Positions 1 through 8,046 of a stretch of DNA of 37,010 nt are shown here, one piece after another. The notes beneath the pieces were generated by a model. That model searched no databases. It was not told the DNA's origin and worked only from the letters and a program-made list of their open reading frames with translations. This DNA comes from Candidatus Kuenenia stuttgartensis. GTDB taxonomy: Bacteria > Planctomycetota > Planctomycetia > Pirellulales > UBA1268. The stretch is from the NCBI GenBank assembly GCA_945860405.1, contig CAMARC010000007.1:1-37010 (forward strand), in the 5' to 3' direction. Position 1 is the stretch's first letter; every line of letters starts with the position of its first letter. A program made the position numbers and the translations under genes.

Positions 1-46
1 CGTCTTCCGCTCAACCGTGTCTGCCTCCTCTTGTCGGGCCACCCTG

Positions 47-2050
47 ATGACGACCTCTGCCGCTGCCTCTGATATCGACATCCTCCTCGACCGCTTCCGG
101 GCGATGCTCGTCATCCGCCTCACGGAAGAGGAGCTCGCCCGCAGCCACACCCGCGGGCTCGTCCACGGGGCCTGCCACACGTATGTCGGCCAGGAGGCGG
201 TGGCCGTCGGCGTTTGTGGGCATCTCTCGAAGAGCGACACCGTCTTTAGCACCCACCGCGGCCATGGCCATGCCCTCGCCAAGGGCATGCCCCCTGCCGA
301 CCTTTGCGCCGAGCTGTTTGGCCGGGCGGCCGGCTGCTCGCGCGGCCGCGGTGGCTCGATGCACCTCTTCGCCCCCGAGATCGGGATGATGGGCACCAGC
401 GGCATCGTTGGCCCCTGCATCCTCCAGGCCTGTGGGGCCGGATATGCGGCCAAGCTCCGGAAGACGGGTGCCGTGGCGGTGGCCTTCTTTGGAGACGGCG
501 CCGTCAACAATGCCGCCTTCCACGAGGGGCTCAACATGGCAGCGATTTGGAAGCTGCCGGTGCTCTTCGTCTGCGAGAACAACGGCTTTGCGACGGAAGT
601 CCCTTTCAGCTATTCAAGCGGCATCCCCCAGGTCGGCCGCCGCGCCGCCTCCTACGGCCTCGCCGGCGTGGAGCTGGATGGCAACGATCTCGTCGCCGTC
701 CATGCGGCCGCCCGTGAGGCGGTGGAGCGAGCGCGAGCGGGCGACGGGGCCACGCTCCTCGAGTGCCGCACCTACCGCACCCGGGCCCATTCCGAGGGGA
801 TGGGCGACTTCACCTACCGCACCCGCGAGGAAGTCGACGCCTGGAAACAGAAGTGCCCGATTGCCAGGCTCCGTGCTGTCCTCGGGCAGCTTGGCGTCCC
901 CGAGGGGGATCTGGCGGCGATTGAGGCCGACGTCCAGGCTGTTGTGACGCAAGCACGGGCCGCGGCCGAGGCGAGCCCCGCGCCACAGCCGGCGACGGCG
1001 CTCGAGGATGTCTATGCGGTCAAAGAGCCCTCGGGGCCGGTGCCGCCGCAGGCGCACGGCGTCAACACCGAGGGCCCGCCGCGGACCTGGGCGCAGGGGA
1101 CGCTGCAAGCGCTCGACGAAGCGATGGCGGCCGATCCGTCGATCTTCGTGATGGGGGAGGGGATCGGCGTCCGCGGCGGCAACTTCGCCACGACGACCGG
1201 GCTGTTTGCCAAATATGGCCCCGAGCGCCTCTGCGACACGCCGATCTGCGAGCGCGGCTTCGTCGGCCTCGCCTGCGGCGCGGCGATGGCTGGCGCCCGG
1301 CCGGTGATCGACTTCATGTTTGCCGACTTCGTCCTCGACTCGGCCGGCGAGATCATCAATCAGATCGCCAAGATGCGCTACATGTCGAGCGGCCGGCTGC
1401 GGATGCCGGTGATCCTTCGCGGCTGCATCGGCATCGGCCACTGTGCCGCCACCCATCATTCGGGCAGCTACTACGGGATGTATGCGCAGGTGCCGGGGCT
1501 GCGGGTCGTCGTCCCCTCCAATGCCGCCGATGCCAAGGGGCTGTTTACGCACGCCCTCCGCGGCAGCGATCCGGTCCTGTTTCTCGAACACCGCGAATTG
1601 ATGGGGCACAAGACGCCGGTCCCTGATGGGCTTTATGACATCCCCTTCGGCGTCGCCAATGTCGTCCGCCGCGGCCGGCATGTGACGGTGGTGGCGCTGG
1701 CGCGGATGGTGCAGCTCGTGGCGAGCGTCTGCGATCAGCTCGCTGCCGAGGGGATCGACGTTGAGCTGATCGACCCGCGGACGGTCTCGCCGCTCGACAT
1801 GGCGACGATCCTCGCCTCGGTGGAGCGCACCGGGAGGCTCCTTGTCGTCGATGAGCCGCCGGCGTCGTGCGGCTTTTCCGCCGAGGTCGCCGCCCGCGTT
1901 GCCGATGAGGGGTTTGATTTCCTCGATGCCCCGGTCCGACGGCTGACCGGAGCGTTCGTGCCGACGCCCTATGCCCCGTCGCTCGAAGCGGTTGTCGTGC
2001 CGAATGCCGACGATTGCCTGGCCACAATCCGGGCGATCGTCGCCGAGTAG
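47..2050 (+). CDS. Fused 2-oxoacid dehydrogenase E1 (alpha-beta), acetoin/pyruvate/branched-chain type
   Basis: This 667-residue protein joins both chains of a thiamine-diphosphate-dependent E1 enzyme, which decarboxylates a 2-oxoacid (or cleaves acetoin) and passes the acyl group to lipoyl-E2. Residues from about 10 to 320 are the alpha chain. The ThDP/Mg motif begins with GDG at 149-151 and ends with the NN pair at 178-179. From about residue 346 a complete beta chain follows, including the MGEGIGVRGG segment, the CERGFVGLACGAA region and a C-terminal transketolase-like domain. I chose the ATG at 47. A GTG at 17 would add ten residues, and neither site has a clear ribosome binding site. The E2 gene starts 18 bases downstream, so the two are probably one operon. 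No E3 is visible. Alpha-beta fusions of this family are known. The substrate (acetoin, pyruvate or branched-chain oxoacid) cannot be settled from the sequence. Confidence 0.9.
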   Translation: MTTSAAASDIDILLDRFRAMLVIRLTEEELARSHTRGLVHGACHTYVGQEAVAVGVCGHLSKSDTVFSTHRGHGHALAKGMPPADLCAELFGRAAGCSRGRGGSMHLFAPEIGMMGTSGIVGPCILQACGAGYAAKLRKTGAVAVAFFGDGAVNNAAFHEGLNMAAIWKLPVLFVCENNGFATEVPFSYSSGIPQVGRRAASYGLAGVELDGNDLVAVHAAAREAVERARAGDGATLLECRTYRTRAHSEGMGDFTYRTREEVDAWKQKCPIARLRAVLGQLGVPEGDLAAIEADVQAVVTQARAAAEASPAPQPATALEDVYAVKEPSGPVPPQAHGVNTEGPPRTWAQGTLQALDEAMAADPSIFVMGEGIGVRGGNFATTTGLFAKYGPERLCDTPICERGFVGLACGAAMAGARPVIDFMFADFVLDSAGEIINQIAKMRYMSSGRLRMPVILRGCIGIGHCAATHHSGSYYGMYAQVPGLRVVVPSNAADAKGLFTHALRGSDPVLFLEHRELMGHKTPVPDGLYDIPFGVANVVRRGRHVTVVALARMVQLVASVCDQLAAEGIDVELIDPRTVSPLDMATILASVERTGRLLVVDEPPASCGFSAEVAARVADEGFDFLDAPVRRLTGAFVPTPYAPSLEAVVVPNADDCLATIRAIVAE

Positions 2051-2068
2051 GAAACGCAGAGAAAAACC

Positions 2069-3493
2069 ATGGCCTACGACATCCGCATCCCACGTCTCGG
2101 TTGGTCGATGGAAGAGGGGACGTTCGTGCGCTGGCTGAAAGCACCGGGCGACCGGGTGAAGCCGAGCGAGCCCCTCTTCGAACTCGAAGGGGAGAAGTCG
2201 GTCGAGCCGGTGGAGTCGATCGACGGCGGGATCCTCCATGTGCCGGCTGGAGCCCCGGGCGAAGGAGCGGTCGTGAAGGTCGGCACGCTCATTGGCTGGC
2301 TCCTCGCCGACGGCGAAGCGCCGCCGATCTACGCGCCCGAGGCGACGCCGGCCCCAGCGGCAGCACCGGCCTCAGCGCCAAGCCATTCCGCTCCCGCTGC
2401 GGCCGCTGCAGCCCCGGCGCCACTCGCGGCCCGGGCGCCGCGCCCTGCCGGCCCGGTTGGCGGCCCGGTTGGCGGCCCGACCTCGCCGACGATCCGTCGC
2501 CTGGCGCGGGAATTGGGGGTCGATGTGGCGACGGTCGCCGGCTCCGGCCCCGCTGGGCGGATCATGGCCGACGACGTGTTTCATGAAGCCGTGGCAAGCG
2601 TCGGAGGGGCGACGGGAAGTGCCTCCGGAGGACGGAGGCCGGCGACGCCGCGGGCGCGGGCCACGGCCTCCCGTTTGGGCGTTGATTGGGCCTTACTCCC
2701 CGGCAGCGGTCGGGGGGGACGGGTGCGCGAGGCCGATGTCCTCGGCGCGGCCCGGCCTGCAGCGGCGGGGGCCTCTGGGCAATCAGCCCCTTCACGCCTC
2801 GCCGGCCTGCCGAAGCGGCGGCGGACGATCGCTGAACGGATGCTTGCGAGCCAAGCTGAAAACGCCCCGGTCACGCTCCATAACCGGGCCGACGTCACGG
2901 CTCTTGCCGCGCTTCGCAGTCGGCTCAAGTTTTCCGGCACGCTGCCTGTGCCTGCCTACACCGATCTCCTCGCCAAGCTCGTCGCCGACGTGCTTCTGCG
3001 GCATCCGAGCCTGGCCGGCTGCTGGGATCTTTCCGGGGCGCTTGTCTACCCCGACGCAGACAGCCTCCACATCGGGATCGCCGTCGACACCGAGGCCGGG
3101 CTGCTTGTGCCGGTCGTTCGCGACATTGGCAGGCGGACGCTTGCGGAGATCACGGCTGAATCACGCGCGCTGATTGAAAAAGCCCGCTCTCAAAAGCTCC
3201 CTGCTGCGGCGATGGAAGGGGGTGTGTTCACGATCACGAATCTCGGCGGCTTCCGGATCGATGAGTTCACGCCGATCATCAATGGCCCGCAGACGGCGAT
3301 TCTTGGGATGGGGGCGATCCGCCGCGAGCCGGTCGTCGTCGTCGATACGAGCGGCGCCGAGTCGATCGCGATCCGCGACCTGATGACGCTTTCGCTCACC
3401 TTCGACCACTGCCGCGTCGACGGCGGCCCGGCCGCCCGATTCCTCGACGAACTCCGCCGAGCGATCGAATCGCCGGAGTCACTTCTCAGCTGA
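2069..3493 (+). CDS. Dihydrolipoamide acyltransferase (E2) with two E3-binding domains
   Basis: This is the 474-residue E2 core of the complex whose E1 is encoded just upstream. Residues 1-85 form a lipoyl domain, and the lysine in GEKS (K43) is the expected lipoylation site. An Ala/Pro-rich linker follows (about 88-136). Two peripheral-subunit-binding-like segments come next, at about 137-173 (SPTIRRLARELGVD...GPAGRI) and 191-227 (ATPRARATASRLGVD...GRGGRV). Most E2 proteins have one. The catalytic acyltransferase domain covers about 245-474. Its active-site signature reads D446-H-C-R-V-D-G452: the catalytic His and Asp are kept, but the usual Arg after His is Cys. The second E3-binding segment could be a duplication or a degenerate linker element. 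Family confidence is high, substrate unknown. Confidence 0.9.
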   Translation: MAYDIRIPRLGWSMEEGTFVRWLKAPGDRVKPSEPLFELEGEKSVEPVESIDGGILHVPAGAPGEGAVVKVGTLIGWLLADGEAPPIYAPEATPAPAAAPASAPSHSAPAAAAAAPAPLAARAPRPAGPVGGPVGGPTSPTIRRLARELGVDVATVAGSGPAGRIMADDVFHEAVASVGGATGSASGGRRPATPRARATASRLGVDWALLPGSGRGGRVREADVLGAARPAAAGASGQSAPSRLAGLPKRRRTIAERMLASQAENAPVTLHNRADVTALAALRSRLKFSGTLPVPAYTDLLAKLVADVLLRHPSLAGCWDLSGALVYPDADSLHIGIAVDTEAGLLVPVVRDIGRRTLAEITAESRALIEKARSQKLPAAAMEGGVFTITNLGGFRIDEFTPIINGPQTAILGMGAIRREPVVVVDTSGAESIAIRDLMTLSLTFDHCRVDGGPAARFLDELRRAIESPESLLS

Positions 3494-3520
3494 GGGGGGC
3501 TCGAGTGCCTCTGGGCTCGC

Positions 3521-3550
3521 TTGACCAGGGTGTCTGAACGTCCGTATGTT
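3521..3550 (+). promoter_or_regulatory. Candidate sigma70-type promoter for the toxin-antitoxin pair
   Basis: TTGACC (3521-3526) and TATGTT (3545-3550) are separated by 18 bases and lie 28 bases before the antitoxin start. A GAAC-N8-GTTC inverted repeat (about 3537-3552) overlaps the -10 element and could be an autoregulatory operator. The call rests on sequence resemblance only. Confidence 0.4.
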
Positions 3551-3577
3551 CGGGGTGTCTCGCAAGGAGAGCGTTGA

Positions 3578-3892
3578 ATGGTACGGATCCAACTCGATAC
3601 CGTGGCATGCAGCCAGCTCCGCGGTGCCATAGGAATGGTCGAGCTCTGTGACGGCGCCGGTCGCGTCATCGGGCATTTTGTCCCGGAAGGGGTGAAGCAC
3701 GGCCTGCCACCGGCCGATCTCGTCATGCCCCTCTCCGTCGCGGAGATCGAGCGCCGCCGTCAGGCCCGGCATGATCGGACGCTCGACGAGATTCTCAGCG
3801 GCCTCGCTGAAGAGAGTGCTAGGCCGGCGGATTCCCAAGGAGGCATGTTGTCTTCTGGTCCCCTGAGGCAGACGAGACGTTCCAGGCGCTGA
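3578..3892 (+). CDS. Small antitoxin-like protein (planctomycete RelE-partner type)
   Basis: This is a 104-residue protein with a good ribosome binding site (AAGGAG at 3564-3569). Its N-terminus MVRIQLDTVACSQL, the MVELCDGAGRVIGHFVP segment and the later SVAEIERRR...RTLDEIL stretch match my recollection of antitoxin-like proteins that precede RelE/ParE-family toxins in planctomycetes. The next frame encodes a toxin-like sequence, which supports this reading. The C-terminal end after about residue 85 (SARPADSQGG...) reads through the region where the toxin should start and looks like a frame-shifted tail, so the natural antitoxin probably ended earlier. The protein would bind and neutralise the toxin and repress its own promoter. 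No biochemical family signature is strong enough to be sure. Confidence 0.6.
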   Translation: MVRIQLDTVACSQLRGAIGMVELCDGAGRVIGHFVPEGVKHGLPPADLVMPLSVAEIERRRQARHDRTLDEILSGLAEESARPADSQGGMLSSGPLRQTRRSRR

Positions 3893-4131
3893 TCCGGGAC
3901 GCTGCCGACCGGGAGGCTTGCCTCCTCTGGATCCGCGAAATCGATTTTTGGCTCGCCCGCGGCCCGCGCCATTTCGGAGAATCGCGGTACGACGCGATTC
4001 GGCTCGGTGTCGTCGCTCCGCTGGCCGTGCTGTTTGACGTTCTCGACGATCCGCCGACGGTGATCGTGCTCGCCATCTGGCATGGAAAATCCCGGTTTGA
4101 GCGGAGCGCGAGTCGGCGACCTCGGGCGTGA
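3823..4131 (+). pseudogene. RelE/ParE-like toxin frame with no usable start codon
   Basis: Read in frame from 3823 (just after a TAG at 3820-3822) to the TGA at 4129-4131, this stretch encodes a toxin-like chain. It contains VVFWSPEADETFQALI near the start, a GPRHFGESRYDAIRLG turn, APLAVLFDVLDDPPTVIVLA strands and a final IWHGKSRF. This is the layout of a RelE/ParE-type toxin. There is no ATG, GTG or TTG in frame before the conserved core. A strong Shine-Dalgarno sequence (AAGGAGG, 3837-3843) and an ATG (3845) sit exactly where the toxin should start, but that ATG is in the antitoxin frame. One base missing just after the ATG would explain this. The toxin is therefore probably inactivated by a frameshift, unless an unusual start or a ribosomal frameshift is used or the base is an assembly error. 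Confidence 0.6.
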
Positions 4132-4154
4132 GGCCGCCCGACAGGCAGCCGATG

Positions 4155-5351
4155 TCATGCAGGCCGTCGTCCCCGTGCACGGCTCCGCGCCGCCACGGTC
4201 CGCCGCCGTTCGACCAGCCCGGCGCACGCCATCACGAGTGCCACGACGCTCCCCACCCCGGCCGGATCGATCTCGGGCACGGCTGACGGCAGGTTCGCGA
4301 CGCTGAGGCCTCCGAGGGTCGCCGCGTAGATCTTTCCGTTGTCCACGTAGATGTCGTAGACGGCGTTGTCGCCGAGTCCATCCGCGGGCGTGGATGCGGT
4401 CCATGAAGTGCCGTCGTCGAAGGAAATGTTGACGCCGCCGACATCAACGATCGCGTTGTAGACAAACCCCGCATAGATCACGCCGTCAACGACGGAAATA
4501 CTGGTGGCGGAGTTGCTGTTGAGACCGTCTGCGCGGGTGTACGTCGTCCACTGGGCGCCGCCGTTTCTCGAAACGCTCACGCCACCCTTGGTCGTGCCAA
4601 CCGCGGCATAGATCGAGTCGCCAACGACGTCCAGTCCGTAGATGTAGGCGGAAGGAAGCCCGTCTGCCGGTCCGAAAGTCGACCAAGTGGCTCCTCCGTC
4701 CGGCGACGTGTGGACATGGCCATAACTGCCCACATACACCTTGTCCGCGACGACCTTGACCGCGCGGACGGAATCGACAAAGGGCGCGCCATTAGCTGAA
4801 GACAGATTTGTCCACGATGTACCCCCGTCCCGCGAGATGCTCAAGCCGCCGAGTCCACTACTGGAAGCATCCGTCGTGGCATAGAGCGTGCCGCCTGACG
4901 ATGTGATCGAGGTTACATGGTTGCCGCCCAGCCCGTTTGCCGTCGTGGCGAATGTCCACGAAGAGCCCCCATCCGTGGAGATTCCAATGCCTTGAGTATA
5001 GGTACCGGCATACACGGTGTCGCCGATGGCATAGACATTCAAGACATTGAAGAAGTCTCCCTGTCCATAACTTGCGTACGTTGCCCCGCCGTCGGTCGAG
5101 ATGCTGACGCTATTGTAGGTCGCGGCATAGACTCGGCTTCCCTGCGCGTAGACACCGTACACCTCATTGCCGCCCAAGCCGTTTGCCGTGGTGTAGTTCG
5201 TGAACCTCAGCGGCTCAGCGTTTGCCGCTATCGGGCCACCGGCAGCGATCGCTATGAGCACGGCAGTCACGACGGCCATCCGCACATGCAATTTCACCGC
5301 ATGGTGCGAGGCGGATCGACGTCCCAGGCATCGAGCGAAGCAGGCACGCAT
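4155..5351 (-). CDS. Exported Asp-box beta-propeller protein with VPEIDP-type C-terminal sorting signal
   Basis: This is a 398-residue secreted protein of unknown role. The start at 5351 is supported by GGAGGAA six bases upstream. Residues 1-40 contain a long basic N-region and a hydrophobic signal segment ending near AANA. The body holds six Asp-box (BNR) repeats of the form S-x-D-G-G-x-[TS]-[WY], in sialidase-like or photosystem-assembly-like propeller blades, spaced 45-60 residues apart. The C-terminus has VPEIDP (358-363), a hydrophobic stretch (GVGSVVALVMACAGLV) and an ERRR cluster. That is the tripartite layout of PEP-CTERM-like signals processed by an exosortase, in a variant I associate with planctomycetes. 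No catalytic residues are obvious, so it is probably structural or a binding protein. No exosortase gene lies in the window. Confidence 0.8.
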   Translation of the reverse strand: MRACFARCLGRRSASHHAVKLHVRMAVVTAVLIAIAAGGPIAANAEPLRFTNYTTANGLGGNEVYGVYAQGSRVYAATYNSVSISTDGGATYASYGQGDFFNVLNVYAIGDTVYAGTYTQGIGISTDGGSSWTFATTANGLGGNHVTSITSSGGTLYATTDASSSGLGGLSISRDGGTSWTNLSSANGAPFVDSVRAVKVVADKVYVGSYGHVHTSPDGGATWSTFGPADGLPSAYIYGLDVVGDSIYAAVGTTKGGVSVSRNGGAQWTTYTRADGLNSNSATSISVVDGVIYAGFVYNAIVDVGGVNISFDDGTSWTASTPADGLGDNAVYDIYVDNGKIYAATLGGLSVANLPSAVPEIDPAGVGSVVALVMACAGLVERRRTVAARSRARGRRPA

Positions 5352-5659
5352 CGTGGATTCCTCCATTTGAATGGCATCCAGAACCTCGGAGGGTGGCGGG
5401 AGAAACGTCTCGCCCACCCGGGGGTGCATACGATCCTTTCGTGCATGGGCCGTCACGATCGCTTCGGAATGGGCGCGACCCCGCAAAAGCCAACGCCCCG
5501 GGATATCCCAGACGACCGCCCCCGAAACGCTCCGGGGCGAACGAACCCCCAATAAGTTGTGTCAAGCTGCCGTCAACCCGTCAACAGACGGGGTCAGTGT
5601 GTAATTGGGCCGAACGCTTGGCCCGTGTTGAACGTCTCGCTGCGCCGCTGCCGGCTCCT
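5352..5659. other. Gene-free stretch with several small inverted repeats
   Basis: These 308 bases separate two minus-strand genes and contain no credible gene. I see a perfect hairpin CCCGTC-AACA-GACGGG (5577-5592), which could end transcription of the M3 peptidase gene although no U-tract follows. There is an imperfect GC-rich hairpin at about 5392-5420 and a GGGATATCCC palindrome near 5502. The text GGGGTCAGTGTGTAATT beginning at 5590 resembles conserved ends seen around REP/Y1-transposase-associated repeats, but only loosely. The promoter of the downstream Asp-box gene must also lie here. Confidence 0.35.
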
Positions 5660-7831
5660 TCACTCCGCCGCGGCTTCGAAGCCGCGCTTCCGCATCAGGG
5701 CCCCGGTGCCCGGATCCTTGCCGCGGAAGGCCCGGTAGCCGTCGGCCGGGTCGACGGTGTTGCCGACCGAGAAGACGTGGTTTTTGAGCCGCTTGGCCAC
5801 GGCCGGATCCCACGGGCCCTCCGCCTCGGTGAAGGCTTCCCAGGCGTCGGCGGTGAGGACGTCGCTCCACAGATAGCTGTAGTAGGCGGCCGAGTAGCCG
5901 TCGCCCGAGAAGACGTGATTGAAGTGGGGGGTGCGGTGGCGCATGACGATCTCCCGCGGCATCCCGAGGGCGGCGAGCGTGTCGCGCTCGAAGGCGTCGG
6001 GGTCGGCCGTCGGCGTGGAGAGATGGAGCTTCATGTCGACGAGGGCACTGGCGAGAAACTCGACCGTCTTGAAGCCGCGGTTGAAGGTCTCCGCCTTCTT
6101 GATCTTCGCCACGAGTTCCTCGGGGATCGGCTTCCCCGTCTCCACGTGGAGGGCGTACCCCGAGAGGATCTCGGGGGTGGGGAGCCAGTGCTCGAGGATC
6201 TGCGAGGGAAACTCGACATAGTCGCGGGCCACGTTCGTGCCGGAGAGCGACGGATAGCTGACGTTCGAGCAGAGCCCGTGGAGGGCGTGGCCAAACTCAT
6301 GAAAGAGGGTCGTCGCGTCTTCCCAGGAGATCGTCGTCGGCTCCCCCGGGGGGGCCTTCACGAAGTTGGAGTTGTTGGAGACGATCGTCGTCGTTTCCCC
6401 GTCGAAGCGCTCTTGATTTCGGTAGGCATTCATCCACGCCCCTGATCGCTTCCCGCGCCTGGCGTAGGGATCGAAATACCAGAGTCCGACGTGCTTGCCG
6501 CTGCCATCCTTCACCTCCCAGACCTTCACATCGGGGTGGAAGACGGGCACAGACCTTTCAGGCACCGGCGTGAAGTGGAGATCGAAGAGCTTCGCTGCGG
6601 TGTGAAACATCCCCTCGCGGAGCTTGTCGACCTGGAGGTAGGGAACGATCTCCGCTTCGTCGAGGTCGTAGAGCTTCTTCCGCACCTTCTCGGCGTAGTA
6701 GCGGTAGTCCCAGGGCTCGATCACGATCTTCGCCCCTTCGGCATCGGCGATAGCCTGCATGTCGGCCACTTCCTGCTTCACTTCAGCCACGGCCGGCCCC
6801 CACACCTCCTCCATCAGCGCCATCGCGCGCTCGGGCGTTTTCGCCATCGAGTTCTCCAGGCGCCAGTGGGCGTGGGTGGCGTGGCCGAGGAGGCGGGCGC
6901 GGCGGGCACGAAGCTCGAGGATCTGGCGGATCGTGCTGTTGTTGTCGGTGGCACCGCCGCCGTCGCCGCGGCTGACGAACATCTCAAACACCTTGCGGCG
7001 GAGCTCGCGGTCGTCGGCATAGGTGAGGAACGGCTCGACGCTCGAGCGGGTGTTTTGGATCACCCATTTCCCCTTGTGGCCTCGGGCGTCGGCGGCCGCG
7101 GCGGCGGCCGTCACTTGCGCCTCTGCCAGCCCCTTGAGCCCGGCGGCATCGTCGATGATCACGAGCCCGTCGTTCTCGTCCTTGAGGACATTCTGGGAGA
7201 ACTTCGTTGAGAGCGTGGCGAGCTCTTGATTGATGGCCGCCATCTCCTGCTTGGCTTCCGTATCGAGCGCCGCACCGCCGCGGACGAAGTCGGTGTAAAG
7301 AAGCCAGGCGAGGCGCTGCTGTTCTGGAGTGAGCCCTGAAGTCTTCCTTGCGTCGTAGACCGCCTTGATGCGGTCGAAGAGCTTTTGATTTTGGAAGATC
7401 TGGTCGGCAAGCTCCGCCAGCTTCGGCGCCATCTCGCGCTCGACTTTCTGGACGGCGTCATCGGAGAGATTGCCCCCCCAAATTGCATAGATCGTCTGGG
7501 CTCGCTCGAAGTCTCGGGTCGCCTTCTCAAGCGACAGAATCGTGTTGGCAAACGTCGGCGCGGCCGGGTCGGTGGCGATTCTTGCCACGGCCTCGAGCTC
7601 GGCGGCGATCGCGACCTCGAGCGCCGGGCCGAGATCCTCGACGCGAACCTTGTCGAACGGTGGCACGCCGCCGTAGGGGCCTGTCCAGGGACTGTTGATC
7701 GGGGTTGGTGCGGCGGCGAGCGTCATCGGATGGGGGAGGCACGGGAGCCATGCCGCCAGCAGGAGCCATGCGAAGACCATCGATCGCGAACTCGATCGGG
7801 CGTTGCAGGAAGACTGGGCGGAACGCTTCAT
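5660..7831 (-). CDS. M3-family zinc oligopeptidase / peptidyl-dipeptidase (Dcp-like)
   Basis: This 723-residue metallopeptidase belongs to the thimet oligopeptidase/Dcp family, whose members cut short peptides or release C-terminal dipeptides. The zinc motif is H511-E-F-G-H515, with the third ligand probably E540 in the DYVEFPSQ helix. The closing region (HRTPHFNHVFSGDGYSA) carries the conserved His/Tyr substrate-binding residues of the family. An N-terminal signal peptide (hydrophobic MVFAWLLLAAWLPCLP, then AAAPTP) indicates export. Exported members of the family are usually peptidyl-dipeptidases. A GGAGA lies about nine bases upstream of the ATG. It is transcribed divergently from the DabA-like gene across 215 bases that include a purine-rich run on the plus strand. 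Length and motifs are those of an intact enzyme. Confidence 0.92.
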   Translation of the reverse strand: MKRSAQSSCNARSSSRSMVFAWLLLAAWLPCLPHPMTLAAAPTPINSPWTGPYGGVPPFDKVRVEDLGPALEVAIAAELEAVARIATDPAAPTFANTILSLEKATRDFERAQTIYAIWGGNLSDDAVQKVEREMAPKLAELADQIFQNQKLFDRIKAVYDARKTSGLTPEQQRLAWLLYTDFVRGGAALDTEAKQEMAAINQELATLSTKFSQNVLKDENDGLVIIDDAAGLKGLAEAQVTAAAAAADARGHKGKWVIQNTRSSVEPFLTYADDRELRRKVFEMFVSRGDGGGATDNNSTIRQILELRARRARLLGHATHAHWRLENSMAKTPERAMALMEEVWGPAVAEVKQEVADMQAIADAEGAKIVIEPWDYRYYAEKVRKKLYDLDEAEIVPYLQVDKLREGMFHTAAKLFDLHFTPVPERSVPVFHPDVKVWEVKDGSGKHVGLWYFDPYARRGKRSGAWMNAYRNQERFDGETTTIVSNNSNFVKAPPGEPTTISWEDATTLFHEFGHALHGLCSNVSYPSLSGTNVARDYVEFPSQILEHWLPTPEILSGYALHVETGKPIPEELVAKIKKAETFNRGFKTVEFLASALVDMKLHLSTPTADPDAFERDTLAALGMPREIVMRHRTPHFNHVFSGDGYSAAYYSYLWSDVLTADAWEAFTEAEGPWDPAVAKRLKNHVFSVGNTVDPADGYRAFRGKDPGTGALMRKRGFEAAAE

Positions 7832-8046
7832 GTGCCGGTTCTCCAGAGAAGGGAAGGGCAGGGAAGGGGAGGGAAAGAAAGGGACTGGGCAGAAAGATCA
7901 TAGCCACTTCCGACAGGACTGCGGCCAAGGGAATGGAGAGGAAGGCGCCTCGGCGAGCCTCGGTGCCCCGCGCCCTGTCGGTGACGCCCCGTGCCTCGCC
8001 ACGCTACGATTTGAAGGACACAGGTGATTCACACCAAGGATGACGC

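Noticed and set aside
614-2239. Long minus-strand open frame opposite the E1 gene
   Set aside because: It is a composition shadow: low complexity, no motif, no ribosome binding site, and it covers a clear E1 enzyme.
5393-6445. Plus-strand open frame over the 3' end of the M3 peptidase gene
   Set aside because: It is antisense to the peptidase, including its HEFGH motif region, and shows no recognisable domain.
7832-8046. Purine-rich run upstream of dabA as a regulatory RNA
   Set aside because: It has no evident structure or conserved motif; it is most simply the shared promoter region of two divergent genes.
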